Below are positions 8,198 through 15,993 of a DNA stretch of 64,000 bases, in pieces. Made by a program: the position numbers and the translations under genes. The stretch is from Pseudomonas sp. JM0905a. GTDB taxonomy: Bacteria; Pseudomonadota; Gammaproteobacteria; Pseudomonadales; Pseudomonadaceae. The stretch covers positions 1 to 64,000 of the forward strand of contig NZ_JACXBU010000017.1 in NCBI RefSeq assembly GCF_014700075.1, in the 5' to 3' direction. The notes beneath the pieces were generated by a model. It made no database searches. It was not told the origin of the DNA and saw only the letters and a program-made list of their open reading frames with translations. The first letter of the stretch is position 1. The number at the start of each line of letters is the position of its first letter.

Positions 8198-9250
8198 TCA
8201 GCTCGCCAGGGCGGAGCTGGCGTTGCGCAGGGCTTCCAGCGGCCGGGGATCGATCCACTGGCGAACATCGAAACGTTGCGCCGTGAACTGCCAGCGGTGG
8301 AGGAAGTCGGTGAAGTCCTGCAGGGCCGTAATGGCGGTTTCGTCCAGGGCGGTGCGCAGGCGCAGGTGGGCGTCTTCGCCATAGGCCTGGCTGACCCAGT
8401 ACTCGCTGCTGTTGGTTTCCTTGGCCAGGTAGCGGCGGGTGTCCTCGGGGTGGGCGCTGGCCCAGGCTTCGGCGCGCAGTACCGAATCGAGAATGCCGAC
8501 GGCCACCGGGAAATGCTGGTCGAGCAGGTTGGAATCCACGCTGAGGGTGCGCGGCGTGCCGTTGTTCGAGCGGATCAGCGGCTCGGGGTGGGAGCCGGTG
8601 TCGATCACCGTGCGCAGGCCGAACTCATGGGCCAGTTGGGCGGCATGGGCGCCCTTGAGGAAGATCGCATCCACTTCGCCACGCAACAGGCCGACCAGTT
8701 CCGCGTTGCGACCCTCTGCGCGACGTGCGCTGACCGGTGTGCCGCCGACGTCCTCTACCCGCTGGTCGCTGAAGGTGCCGCCGTAGCGGTAGTCCACGCG
8801 CTCCACATCCTTCACCTCCAGGCCTTCCAGCTTGAGGGCGTTTTCCAGCCCGCGCAGGGCCTGGGCGCGGGTGAAGTCGATCTGTGCACCGGCCCAGTCG
8901 GGCAGGCCGAAGCGCCGGCCCTTGAGGTCTTTCACGGTGTGGATGCCGCTGTCGGGGCGGGTCAGGATCAGCTGTACCTCGTCGGCCCAGGACAGGCCGA
9001 TGACGCGGGTGTCGCGGCCGGCCGCACGGGCCCAGATCGCGGGGATGTTGCCGCCATGGCGCACGGAGTTGGCCAGGGTGTGATCGAAGTGGGATTCGCG
9101 CACGGCCTGGTTGTCGGACTCACGCAGCGACTGGATGCGGGTGCCGAGGGCGCCGACGCTGGATTCCAGCCAGCCTTTCTGCACGGCGATGCCAAGCCCG
9201 GTGGGCACCGGGCAACGGGTGTACCAGAGAGTATCGAGGGTTTGGCTCAT
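8198..9250 (-). CDS. DszB-like putative sulfinate desulfinase
   Basis: This protein has 350 residues and no signal peptide. TLWYTRCPVPTG carries Cys13, and SHFDHTLANSVRHGGNIPA carries His54 and Arg64. These align with Cys27, His60 and Arg70 of DszB, which cleaves an aryl sulfinate to sulfite. Later shared segments include DLKGRRFGLP and GEVDAIFLKGAHAAQLA. The start was set at the ATG behind AAGGAAG, because an upstream in-frame extension is low-complexity and overlaps the previous gene. It lies 16 bases downstream of the SsuD-like gene and 30 bases upstream of its Ser-variant copy. It could release sulfite from a sulfinate made by the neighbouring monooxygenase (inference). The automatic label would be nitrate/sulfonate-binding protein. 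Confidence 0.78.
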   Translation of the reverse strand: MSQTLDTLWYTRCPVPTGLGIAVQKGWLESSVGALGTRIQSLRESDNQAVRESHFDHTLANSVRHGGNIPAIWARAAGRDTRVIGLSWADEVQLILTRPDSGIHTVKDLKGRRFGLPDWAGAQIDFTRAQALRGLENALKLEGLEVKDVERVDYRYGGTFSDQRVEDVGGTPVSARRAEGRNAELVGLLRGEVDAIFLKGAHAAQLAHEFGLRTVIDTGSHPEPLIRSNNGTPRTLSVDSNLLDQHFPVAVGILDSVLRAEAWASAHPEDTRRYLAKETNSSEYWVSQAYGEDAHLRLRTALDETAITALQDFTDFLHRWQFTAQRFDVRQWIDPRPLEALRNASSALAS

Positions 9251-9266
9251 GGGGTCTTCCTTGGCG

Positions 9267-10427
9267 TCAGGCGGTGGCTTTGAGGGGCGAACTGGTCTGA
9301 TGCGCGGCGGGCGTGCGCAGCAGCGGCAACACTTCCTGGCCGATGCGCAGGGCTTCTTCCAGGTGCGGGTTGGCGGCCAGGATGAAGGTCGAGAACCCCG
9401 CGTCACGGTATTCGGCGAGGCGCTCGGCGATGTTCTGGTGGCTGCCCACCAGGCCCACGGTCGGTCCCGGCTTGGCCTTGGCGAAACCGGCCCAGAGGTT
9501 GGGGCCGAGGATCAGGTCGTCGAAGCCGTTGATGTCCTTGTGGTAGGCGGTCTGGCGGGCCGCCCCAACCGAGTCGGAGCCACTGGTGAACTGCTTGACC
9601 AGCGAGCTGCCTTTGCCTTCCAGGCGTTCGAACTGTTTGCGCAGGTCACGCCAGGCGGCCTCTTCGGTTTCGCGGGCGAACAGGTCGACGCGCAGGCCGA
9701 AGCGCACGCTGCGACCCTGCTTGTCCGCCAGTTCACGCACGCGCTCGATGTGCGGTTTCAGCTTGTCCACCGGCTCGGCCCAATTCAGGTAGACGTCGGC
9801 GTGACGCGCCGCGACGTCCAGGGCGGCGTCGGAGAAACCGGAGAAATACACGCCGGGCTTGCGTTCGTTGTGCAGGCCCTGGGGCAGGGAGCCGTTGTCC
9901 AGGCGGTAGATATCGCCCTCGTAGGAGAAGCGCTCGTTCTCCCAGAGCCCCTGGATGATGTCGAGGAACTCGCCGGTGCGCTTGTAGCGCAGGTCGTGTT
10001 CGAGGAAGTCGCCGTTGGCGCGCTGGCTGGCCGGATTGCCGCCGGTGATGATGTTCCACTCCAGGCGGCCACGACTGAGGTTCTGCAGGATGGCGGCCTG
10101 CTGCGCGGCGTAGGCCGGCAGGGTCCAGGTGGCCTGGAAGGCGATCAGGAACTTGATACGGCGGGTTTCGCGAGCCAGGGCGGCGGCGGCGATCCACGGC
10201 TCGGGGCCGGTGGGCAGCAGGGCGCCTTCGAAACCGGCCAGCTCGGCGGCTTTCGCGACCTGGGCGATGTAGTCGATGTAGGTGAAGTCATCCGGCGTGC
10301 CGTCGGGCAGCAGGCCCGGGGCAATGTCGCCCGGTCGTCGCAGCGAATTACCGCGGTTGTGCTTGTCGGTGCTGAGTTGGGGGCCGTCGGTGCCCAGCGG
10401 CAGGCGCCAGAAGAATTCGGTGCTCAT
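9267..10427 (-). CDS. SsuD-family FMNH2-dependent monooxygenase (386 aa)
   Basis: This is a luciferase-like TIM-barrel monooxygenase. Family landmarks include DDFTYIDYIAQVAKAAE, FLIAFQ, RLEWNIITGG, HDLRYKRTGEFLDIIQGLW, PGVYFSGFSDAA and NLWAGFAKAK. By eye, the positions of SsuD Cys54 and His228 are not conserved (TGPEPW and GLRVDLF), so it is probably not a classical alkanesulfonate monooxygenase. A sulfone or other organosulfur substrate is possible. It is the first gene of a three-gene operon with two DszB-like proteins, and FMNH2 would come from MsuE. It is transcribed from a -24/-12 promoter in the divergent region. Confidence 0.85.
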   Translation of the reverse strand: MSTEFFWRLPLGTDGPQLSTDKHNRGNSLRRPGDIAPGLLPDGTPDDFTYIDYIAQVAKAAELAGFEGALLPTGPEPWIAAAALARETRRIKFLIAFQATWTLPAYAAQQAAILQNLSRGRLEWNIITGGNPASQRANGDFLEHDLRYKRTGEFLDIIQGLWENERFSYEGDIYRLDNGSLPQGLHNERKPGVYFSGFSDAALDVAARHADVYLNWAEPVDKLKPHIERVRELADKQGRSVRFGLRVDLFARETEEAAWRDLRKQFERLEGKGSSLVKQFTSGSDSVGAARQTAYHKDINGFDDLILGPNLWAGFAKAKPGPTVGLVGSHQNIAERLAEYRDAGFSTFILAANPHLEEALRIGQEVLPLLRTPAAHQTSSPLKATA

Positions 10428-10471
10428 GTAAGCTCCTGAGGGTTGGAATTGGCGAGTTGTATCCAGGAATA

Positions 10472-10486
10472 GCAACCCCCATGCCA
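10472..10486 (-). promoter_or_regulatory. Sigma-54 promoter of the SsuD-like/DszB-like operon
   Basis: The minus strand reads TGGCAT-N5-TTGC with 10 bases between GG and GC, 45 bases upstream of the ATG at 10427. Confidence 0.7.
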
Positions 10487-10559
10487 CGCCCCGTGGCCAG
10501 GCTGCAACGCTCGCCAGCTCTGGCTTTCGGCGATGCTGGCGGAAGGGCGTGGGTGCCGA

Positions 10560-10577
10560 TTGCGTCTCCAGCAGCAG
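10560..10577. promoter_or_regulatory. Candidate activator site shared by divergent promoters
   Basis: TTGCGT-N6-CAGCAG has one half perfect and one half degenerate. It lies about midway between two outward-facing -24/-12 promoters. Confidence 0.4.
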
Positions 10578-10660
10578 TCGCCCAGCAACCGCTGTCTGGC
10601 AGGCAGCATATGACGCCAACGGCCAGTCCCGGCCCCTCATGCCGCGCGGGCTGGCGGTGC

Positions 10661-10675
10661 TGGCACAAGTCCTGC
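10661..10675 (+). promoter_or_regulatory. Sigma-54 promoter of the class II aldolase-like gene
   Basis: TGGCAC-N5-CTGC with 10 bases between GG and GC, 80 bases upstream of the ATG. With the two preceding elements it explains most of the 10428-10754 gap. Confidence 0.65.
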
Positions 10676-10754
10676 TCTGGGGCTTATACGCCGTGTAAAC
10701 GGCCGGCAACGGTGGACCGTTGCTACCTCTCCCGGACCGAACAGGACACTTCCC

Positions 10755-11498
10755 ATGACCCAGAAATCCCTCCCTCTCGACAGCGTCATCCTCGATCAGG
10801 TGGTGCAGGCCAAACGAGATTTCGAGAAAGCCTTCCGCGTGCTGAAGGAGACCCGCACCATCACCGCGACCAACACGCTGCAGGCCTACCTGCGGGTACC
10901 CGCCAGCGACCTGGTGATCGCCCTGCGCGCGCCCAGCCCCTGGGCCGATGACCAGAGCATCCGCGCCTCGGTGGTCAGCCATGACGGCACCGTCCACCTG
11001 GACGAGAACCTGACCCCTGGCAGCGCCCTGGAGGCCAGCAAGGAAGCCGGCAGCGGCAAGCGTTACGCGCTGGTGTTCCAGGAGCGCCCGGAGGTCAACC
11101 TGGTGGTGCATGTGCACACGCCGTACCTCGGCGGCTGGGCCGGTGCCCATCGCGTGCTGCCCCTGCGTTATGCCGCCTCGCAGCGGGTGACACTGGCCCG
11201 CGAGCTGCCGATCTACATCGACCGCCGCCAGTCCGAGCCGTCCTTCATCGTCGAGACCATCAAGGCCAACCCGCACACGCCGGGCCTGCTGGAAGCCAAC
11301 GGCGGCGCAACCTTCTGGGGTGAGGGCATCCTGCCGGTGGCCAAGCTGATCCTGCTGGTGGAAGAGGGTGCCTACTTCCAGGCCCTGGCGGAAAACCTCG
11401 GCGGCTCCCAGGAGTTCGGCCCGGGCGTGCTGGAACAGCAATGGAAAATGACCGGCCTCTGGGATGAGGGCCGCAAGCTGCTGGAACAGGCCGCCTGA
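10755..11498 (+). CDS. Class II aldolase/adducin-like protein
   Basis: This 247-residue single-domain protein has the FucA/AraD fold. Two zinc-ligand histidines are visible in NLVVHVHTPYLGGWAG. At the usual ANHG position, where a further zinc ligand sits, the sequence reads EANGGATFWGEG, with Gly in place of His. Classical retro-aldol chemistry is therefore doubtful. The gene has a sigma-54-type promoter and shares a control region with the desulfurisation operon, so it may process the carbon part of an organosulfur compound (inference). A strong terminator follows. Function unknown beyond the fold. Confidence 0.8.
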   Translation: MTQKSLPLDSVILDQVVQAKRDFEKAFRVLKETRTITATNTLQAYLRVPASDLVIALRAPSPWADDQSIRASVVSHDGTVHLDENLTPGSALEASKEAGSGKRYALVFQERPEVNLVVHVHTPYLGGWAGAHRVLPLRYAASQRVTLARELPIYIDRRQSEPSFIVETIKANPHTPGLLEANGGATFWGEGILPVAKLILLVEEGAYFQALAENLGGSQEFGPGVLEQQWKMTGLWDEGRKLLEQAA

Positions 11499-11507
11499 CA
11501 CGGCAAG

Positions 11508-11537
11508 AAAAAAAGCCCGGCAGATGCCGGGCTTTTT
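11508..11537 (+). terminator. Rho-independent terminator after the aldolase-like gene
   Basis: A stem GCCCGGCA / TGCCGGGC with a GA loop is flanked by a run of A and a run of five T. Confidence 0.9.
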
Positions 11538-11539
11538 CA

Positions 11540-11735
11540 TCTGTAGGTTGGTCCGAGCTACGCGAGGCCCAACGCAAGGGCAAGGCCGCGCATCGTTGGG
11601 TTTCGCTGTGCGCTACGCTGGTTGCGTGCCGGCTGCACGGCACCTGTGGGAGCTGGCAATCGTTGGGCTTCGCGTAGCTCAGCCCAACCTACGGCCTGCG
11701 CGCTACGCCAACGGTTGCACAGTTCCTGCACGTGG
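11540..11735. repeat. REP-like repeats
   Basis: There are several related segments of the GTAGGTTGG...GCCCAACG type in both orientations, including TTGGGCTTCGCGTAGCTCAG and a mirror copy. No gene seen. Confidence 0.65.
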
Positions 11736-11738
11736 GTA

Positions 11739-13082
11739 TCAAAGTTCGTTCTTGTAGACCTTGCCGCCCTTCATCACCCAGTGGACCTTTTCCAGCACGC
11801 GGATATCGGCCAGGGGATCGGCGTGCACGGCGATGATGTCGGCATAGCGTCCGGCGTCGAGGCTGCCGATGTCGTCACTGGCGCCCAGCCATTTCGCCGG
11901 GGTGACGGTGGCCGCCTGGATCGCTTGCAGCGGCGTCAGGCCGGCCTCCACCAGGTAGTGGAATTCCACCGGGTTGGTGCCGTGCGGGGTAATGGGCGCA
12001 TCGGTGCCATAGATGATCGGGATGCCCGCCTTGATCGCCTTGCCGATGTTCTGCTTGTGGATGGTCCCGGTCTGCTTCAGCACGGCCAGGTTGTATTGGT
12101 TGGCGCCGGCTTCCACAGCGTGTTCCAGGGCCAGGCTGTCGATGGCCAGGGTCGGGACGATGGGAATGTTTTTCTGCTTGAGCAGCTTCAGGCCTTCGTC
12201 GTCCACCAGGGAGGCGTGCTCGATGCTGTCCGCACCCAGGCGTGCGGCGAGACGGATGCCATCGGCGCCGTGGGCGTGCACCGCGACCTTCTTGCGGTAG
12301 CGGTGGGCGGTGTCGATCACGGCCTTCAGCTCTTGCTCGCTGAACTGGGTCACCCGTGGGTCGGTGCCGCTCATGAAGCCGCCGGTGATGCAGACCTTGA
12401 TGAAGTCCGCGCCGTACTTGAACTGCTGGCGGACCTTGCGCTCGAAGGCCTCGGCGCCGTTGGCCACGCCCGGACCGTCCTGGTCTTCTTCGGGCGTACT
12501 GACCTGGCCCGAGCAGTGGCCGCCGGTGGTGGTCAGCAGGGTGCCGGCATCGAAGATGCGCGGGCCGGGAATGTCGCCGTCGGCGATGGCATCGCGCAGG
12601 GCGATGCCGGTGAAGGCTCGGCCGCCCATGTTGCGCAGGCTGGTGAAGCCGGATTCCAGGGTGGCCTTGGCCTGTTTCGCGCCGGCCAGGGCTCCACGGG
12701 CGGTGCCGATGCGCGGGCCGAAGCCGCCCAGGTGCACATGGAAGTCGATCAGGCCGGGCAGCAGGGTACTGTCACCAAGATCGACCTGGCGGGCTTCGGG
12801 CGGTATCGCCAGGCCCTGGCCGACGGCCTTGATCCGGTCGCCTTCGACCAGCACCACGGGGTTGTCCAGCACCTTGCCGGTGTTCACGTCGATCAGGTGG
12901 GCGGCCTTGATGGCCAGCAGCTCAGGTGGTGCAGGCGGTGCCTTGGGCGCCTCGGCCTCGGAGGCCTGGGCGAGCCCCGCGAGCAGCAGGGCGGAGGAAG
13001 CCAGCACGAGCCGGCGGCTGTTGCGAATGGCATTGGCGAGTAGCGATGACATTTTCCGATCCATGAAAAGCCCGCGCGCCAT
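11739..13082 (-). CDS. Exported metal-dependent amidohydrolase (imidazolonepropionase/Xaa-Pro dipeptidase-like)
   Basis: This protein of up to 447 residues has an amidohydrolase TIM barrel. The metal motif HVH (LPGLIDFHVHLGG), a candidate bridging Lys in DFIKVCITGG, the histidines of VAVHAHG and SIEHASL, and the catalytic Asp of YGTDAP are all present. A signal peptide (RRLVLASSALLLAGLAQA) indicates export. Relatives hydrolyse Xaa-Pro or N-acyl amino acid bonds; the substrate here is unknown. Three in-frame ATGs lie within the first 11 codons and none has a clear ribosome site, so the start is uncertain by up to 30 bases. It lies between the aldolase-like gene and the SfnB-like gene. No sigma-54 element was seen in the 99-base gap upstream. 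Confidence 0.85.
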   Translation of the reverse strand: MARGLFMDRKMSSLLANAIRNSRRLVLASSALLLAGLAQASEAEAPKAPPAPPELLAIKAAHLIDVNTGKVLDNPVVLVEGDRIKAVGQGLAIPPEARQVDLGDSTLLPGLIDFHVHLGGFGPRIGTARGALAGAKQAKATLESGFTSLRNMGGRAFTGIALRDAIADGDIPGPRIFDAGTLLTTTGGHCSGQVSTPEEDQDGPGVANGAEAFERKVRQQFKYGADFIKVCITGGFMSGTDPRVTQFSEQELKAVIDTAHRYRKKVAVHAHGADGIRLAARLGADSIEHASLVDDEGLKLLKQKNIPIVPTLAIDSLALEHAVEAGANQYNLAVLKQTGTIHKQNIGKAIKAGIPIIYGTDAPITPHGTNPVEFHYLVEAGLTPLQAIQAATVTPAKWLGASDDIGSLDAGRYADIIAVHADPLADIRVLEKVHWVMKGGKVYKNEL

Positions 13083-13181
13083 GGCATGAACATGGCGGCG
13101 GGAAAAGGAGCCCGATGAGGCTGCATGAAAACTGCCGGGCGAGGTTTTCGCACGGCCTGCCGTAGGGAGATGAAACGGGAA

Positions 13182-14441
13182 TCAGCGCCGGGTAGCGCCT
13201 TCCTTCTGCTTGGCGTCGAGGATGGCGGTGTATTCGCCCGGGTCCACGCCGTTGAGGTAGTAGTTGCCGACGTGGTGCAGGCGCCAGCGGATCGGGTCGT
13301 GGGTGGTGTGCACCCGCGCGTTGCGCCAGAAACGGTCGAGGTTCCACTTGGTCAGCGAGGCGCTGGCACCGAGCAGGGAAAAGATATCGCTGGAAATCTT
13401 CAGCGAGGCGCTGTCGGAGTGAGCGCGTGCCGTGGCCACGGAGAGGATCAGTTCGTCCTGTAGTTCCTTGTTCTCCGGGTCCCGGTCCTGGCGGTCGAAT
13501 ACGCGTGCGGCATCGCGCAGCAGGGATTCGGCAGCGCGCAGGGCGACGGCGTACTCGCCGATCTGGCGGATGATGTGCGGCTCTTCGCTGGCATTCTCCA
13601 CGCCACTCTCGACCCAGGGGCGCGACTGGTTGCGCAGGTAGTGCACCCCGGCATCCAGGGCGCCGGCGGCAATGCCGGTATCGATGGCTGCGTGGAGGAT
13701 CTGCGGGAAGCTCAGCCAGGTGCGCTTCATCGGTCCTTCACGGCGCGAGACATAGCGCTCGTCCAGCTCGATCTCGTTGAAGATCACGGTGCCGCTGACG
13801 GAATTGTTCTGGCCAAAGGCCTCCCAGTCATCCACCAGCGTCAGGCCGGGCGTATCGCGATGCAGCAGTACGCCGACGCCACCGTCATCGGAGGCGGCGG
13901 TCAGGGAAATCCATTCCGCCAGGTAGGAGCCCGTGGAGTAGAACTTGCTGCCGTTGAGCACCAGTTTGCCGTCGGCGCGGCGCTCCACGCGGGTCCTGAG
14001 GGCGAACTTGTTCTTGCCGCCGACCTCCGCCAGCGCATTGCCGAAGCGCTTGCCGGCCAGCACGTCGGCGATCACCCGCTCACGTACCTCCTGCGGGTAA
14101 TTGGACGTCAGCAGGCCGCGCAGCATCACGTTGTGGATCTGCAACAGCTGGCCGACGCCACCGTCCGCCACGGAGATGATCCGCACCGTTTCCACGATGG
14201 TCTCTACCGAGGCCCCAAGGCCGCCATTGGCCTTGGGTACGCCTATGGCGGTGATGCCGCTCTGCGACAACAGCTCGGCCTGACGGCGCGGTAGTTCGCC
14301 ATTGCGTGCCGGGTCTGCGGCGATCTCGGCGATTTCCCTGGCCACTTCCCTTGCCGCGTCCAGGGCTTCCGCCTCGCTGCGCAGGATGCGCACCGCGCTG
14401 GGCGCTTCGCCGGTAGCCAGGCTGCGTTCGGCCGTACTCAT
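13182..14441 (-). CDS. sfnB: SfnB/DszC-like flavin-dependent monooxygenase
   Basis: This 419-residue protein has the acyl-CoA dehydrogenase fold and belongs to the group that oxygenates sulfur compounds (DszC, SfnB) using reduced flavin. The C-terminal segment FWRNARVHTTHDPIRWRLHHVGNYYLNG is the group signature. By recalled comparison, His381 (HDP) and His103 (QIHN) fall at the DszC His391 and His92 positions. Mid-protein landmarks are LNGSKFYSTGS and DDWEAFGQ. It is divergent from a DszB-like gene, with two inverted repeats and two outward sigma-54 promoters between them. Expected role: oxidation of a thioether or sulfoxide toward a sulfone, with FMNH2 from MsuE. Substrate not known. Confidence 0.87.
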   Translation of the reverse strand: MSTAERSLATGEAPSAVRILRSEAEALDAAREVAREIAEIAADPARNGELPRRQAELLSQSGITAIGVPKANGGLGASVETIVETVRIISVADGGVGQLLQIHNVMLRGLLTSNYPQEVRERVIADVLAGKRFGNALAEVGGKNKFALRTRVERRADGKLVLNGSKFYSTGSYLAEWISLTAASDDGGVGVLLHRDTPGLTLVDDWEAFGQNNSVSGTVIFNEIELDERYVSRREGPMKRTWLSFPQILHAAIDTGIAAGALDAGVHYLRNQSRPWVESGVENASEEPHIIRQIGEYAVALRAAESLLRDAARVFDRQDRDPENKELQDELILSVATARAHSDSASLKISSDIFSLLGASASLTKWNLDRFWRNARVHTTHDPIRWRLHHVGNYYLNGVDPGEYTAILDAKQKEGATRR

Positions 14442-14506
14442 GATTCCACCTCTATCGATTCATCCATCTGCATGCCCGGTCGTGCCGGGCGGTCGCAATG
14501 GCTTGA

Positions 14507-14521
14507 GCAGCTTCTGTGCCA
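14507..14521 (-). promoter_or_regulatory. Sigma-54 promoter of the SfnB-like gene
   Basis: The minus strand reads TGGCAC-N5-CTGC with 10 bases between GG and GC, 66 bases upstream of the ATG. Confidence 0.7.
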
Positions 14522-14596
14522 GCGGACAGGAAAAGGGATGCAAGCGAGGATTGGCAGGGCTTCGAGGGTGAACGGCGAAGGTTACCAAACAACAGG

Positions 14597-14614
14597 CTGC
14601 TGCTCTGGCAGCAG
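14597..14614. promoter_or_regulatory. Candidate activator site, palindrome
   Basis: CTGCTG-N6-CAGCAG. Adding the flanking GG and CC gives perfect 8-base arms (14595-14616). It lies between two divergent -24/-12 promoters. Confidence 0.65.
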
Positions 14615-14659
14615 CCGTGGAGTGACGATTGCTTCAAGGCCAGCAGTACCTGCGCAACG

Positions 14660-14677
14660 CTGCTGGCCTCACAGCAG
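14660..14677. promoter_or_regulatory. Second candidate activator site in the same gap
   Basis: CTGCTG-N6-CAGCAG, centred 63 bases from the previous site, or about six helical turns. Confidence 0.65.
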
Positions 14678-14729
14678 GAGCGGAATGGGGCGAGCGCGTG
14701 AACCCTACAACCATGGGCCTTGCGGCGCT

Positions 14730-14744
14730 TGGCACAGGCATTGC
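14730..14744 (+). promoter_or_regulatory. Sigma-54 promoter of the DszB-like gene at 14801
   Basis: TGGCAC-N5-TTGC, a perfect core match, 71 bases upstream of the ATG. Confidence 0.8.
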
Positions 14745-14800
14745 GAAGCAGCCGCAACGGCCAGTGAAGGCCGCATCGTTCATTCAATCCGGAGTGCCTC

Positions 14801-15859
14801 ATGACTATCGCCGTAGCATCCCCTACCGCTCGCCCATCCACCCTCGAACAGATCTGGTTCACCCGTTGCCCGGTGCCCACGGCATCAGGCATCGCCTACA
14901 AGCTCGGCTGGCTGGCCGAGGAATTCGCCGCAGACGGCCTTCCGGTTTCCACCCTGCAGGACGCCCGCCAGCTCGGCCATCATCACTACGATCACGAACT
15001 GCCGGGGCTCTTCCGTGAGGGCGGCAACATTCCCGCCCTGGTTGCCCGTGCGGCGGGCGCACCGAGCCGGCTGATCGGCCTGACCTGGATCGAGGAATGG
15101 CAGACCATCCTGGTTCGTCCCGACTCCGGCATTCGCAGCGCCGCCGACCTCAAGGGCAAGCGCCTGGCGCTGCCGGCCTGGTCGGACAGCCGTGGCGGCA
15201 GCATTGCGCGGGGCATGAGTCTGCATGGCTACAAGGGCGCCCTGGCATTGGCCGGCCTGGGCTTTGACGACGTGACACTGGTGGAGGTGGCGCTGCTGGA
15301 TCAGGCGGTGGCGCGCACGCCGGAAGAGGGGCTTCAGCGCCTGTGGTCAGGGCTGGATCACCTGGTGCGTGGCGAGGTGGATGCGGTGTACGTGAAGGGC
15401 GCATCGGCGGCCGACGCGGCCAGGCGCCTGGGGCTGGTGGTCGGCATCGACCTGGATCGCGTGGCCGGGCCGCGCTACCGCATCAACAACGGCACGCCGA
15501 GACCGATCACGGTTCACCAGAGCCTGCTCGATGAGCATTTCGACCTGGTGGTGCGCTTCCTCGCCCAGACCCTGCGGGCCGCCGAGTGGGCCAGTGACAA
15601 CCGCGATGCCCTGCACAGCATCCTGCAACTGGAAACCCGAGCTGGCAGCGAGGGCGTGGCCGAGGCCTATCGCGACGACTTCCACACCACGCTGGCGCCG
15701 GACCTGTCGGAACAGCGCCTGGAGTATCTCGGCATCCAGAAGGACTTCCTCAACCTGCATGGCTTCCTGGAGCGGGATTTCGATATCGCCGGGTGGGTGG
15801 ACCCGAGGCCGTTGCAAGCAGCCCATGAGCTCCTGGCGGTACGTCGCAGGAATTTTTGA
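14801..15859 (+). CDS. DszB-like putative sulfinate desulfinase (third paralogue)
   Basis: This protein has 352 residues and no signal peptide. IWFTRCPVPTASG has Cys23, and HHYDHELPGLFREGGNIPA has His62 and Arg72, again 10 residues apart as in DszB (His60, Arg70). It is clearly diverged from the 7109-9250 pair: an extra N-terminal stretch and a different central region (SRGGSIARGMSLHGYKG). It may therefore act on a different sulfinate. It is divergent from the SfnB-like gene and has the best -24/-12 promoter in the window. As with its paralogues, a generic substrate-binding label would hide the active-site pattern. Activity is inferred. Confidence 0.77.
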   Translation: MTIAVASPTARPSTLEQIWFTRCPVPTASGIAYKLGWLAEEFAADGLPVSTLQDARQLGHHHYDHELPGLFREGGNIPALVARAAGAPSRLIGLTWIEEWQTILVRPDSGIRSAADLKGKRLALPAWSDSRGGSIARGMSLHGYKGALALAGLGFDDVTLVEVALLDQAVARTPEEGLQRLWSGLDHLVRGEVDAVYVKGASAADAARRLGLVVGIDLDRVAGPRYRINNGTPRPITVHQSLLDEHFDLVVRFLAQTLRAAEWASDNRDALHSILQLETRAGSEGVAEAYRDDFHTTLAPDLSEQRLEYLGIQKDFLNLHGFLERDFDIAGWVDPRPLQAAHELLAVRRRNF

Positions 15860-15877
15860 GGGCAGCTGACCTACACG

Positions 15878-15983
15878 CCTGTAGGGGCGAATTCATTCGC
15901 CAAGGGCAGCGTAGCTGCCCCGTTCAAGGCCAAAGGGCGAACCTGCGGTTCGCTTGGCGATTGAAATCGCCCCTACAAGTCGT
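15878..15983. repeat. REP-like repeats
   Basis: There are outward copies of CCTGTAGGGGCGAATTCATT and GATTGAAATCGCCCCTACA, with GGCAGC/GCTGCC and CGAACC/GGTTCG hairpins between them. Confidence 0.7.
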
Positions 15984-15993
15984 CAGTAGCCCT

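Noticed and set aside
7109-9250. Reading the paired genes as periplasmic nitrate/sulfonate-binding proteins
   Set aside because: No signal peptide on either, and the N-terminal PVPT and RHGGNIPA motifs match DszB. The plain binding-protein label is kept only as an alternative.
9267-11540. A 757-codon version of the SsuD-like gene starting near 11540
   Set aside because: The N-terminal extension is antisense to the aldolase-like gene and unlike any monooxygenase; the ATG at 10427 follows a sigma-54 promoter.
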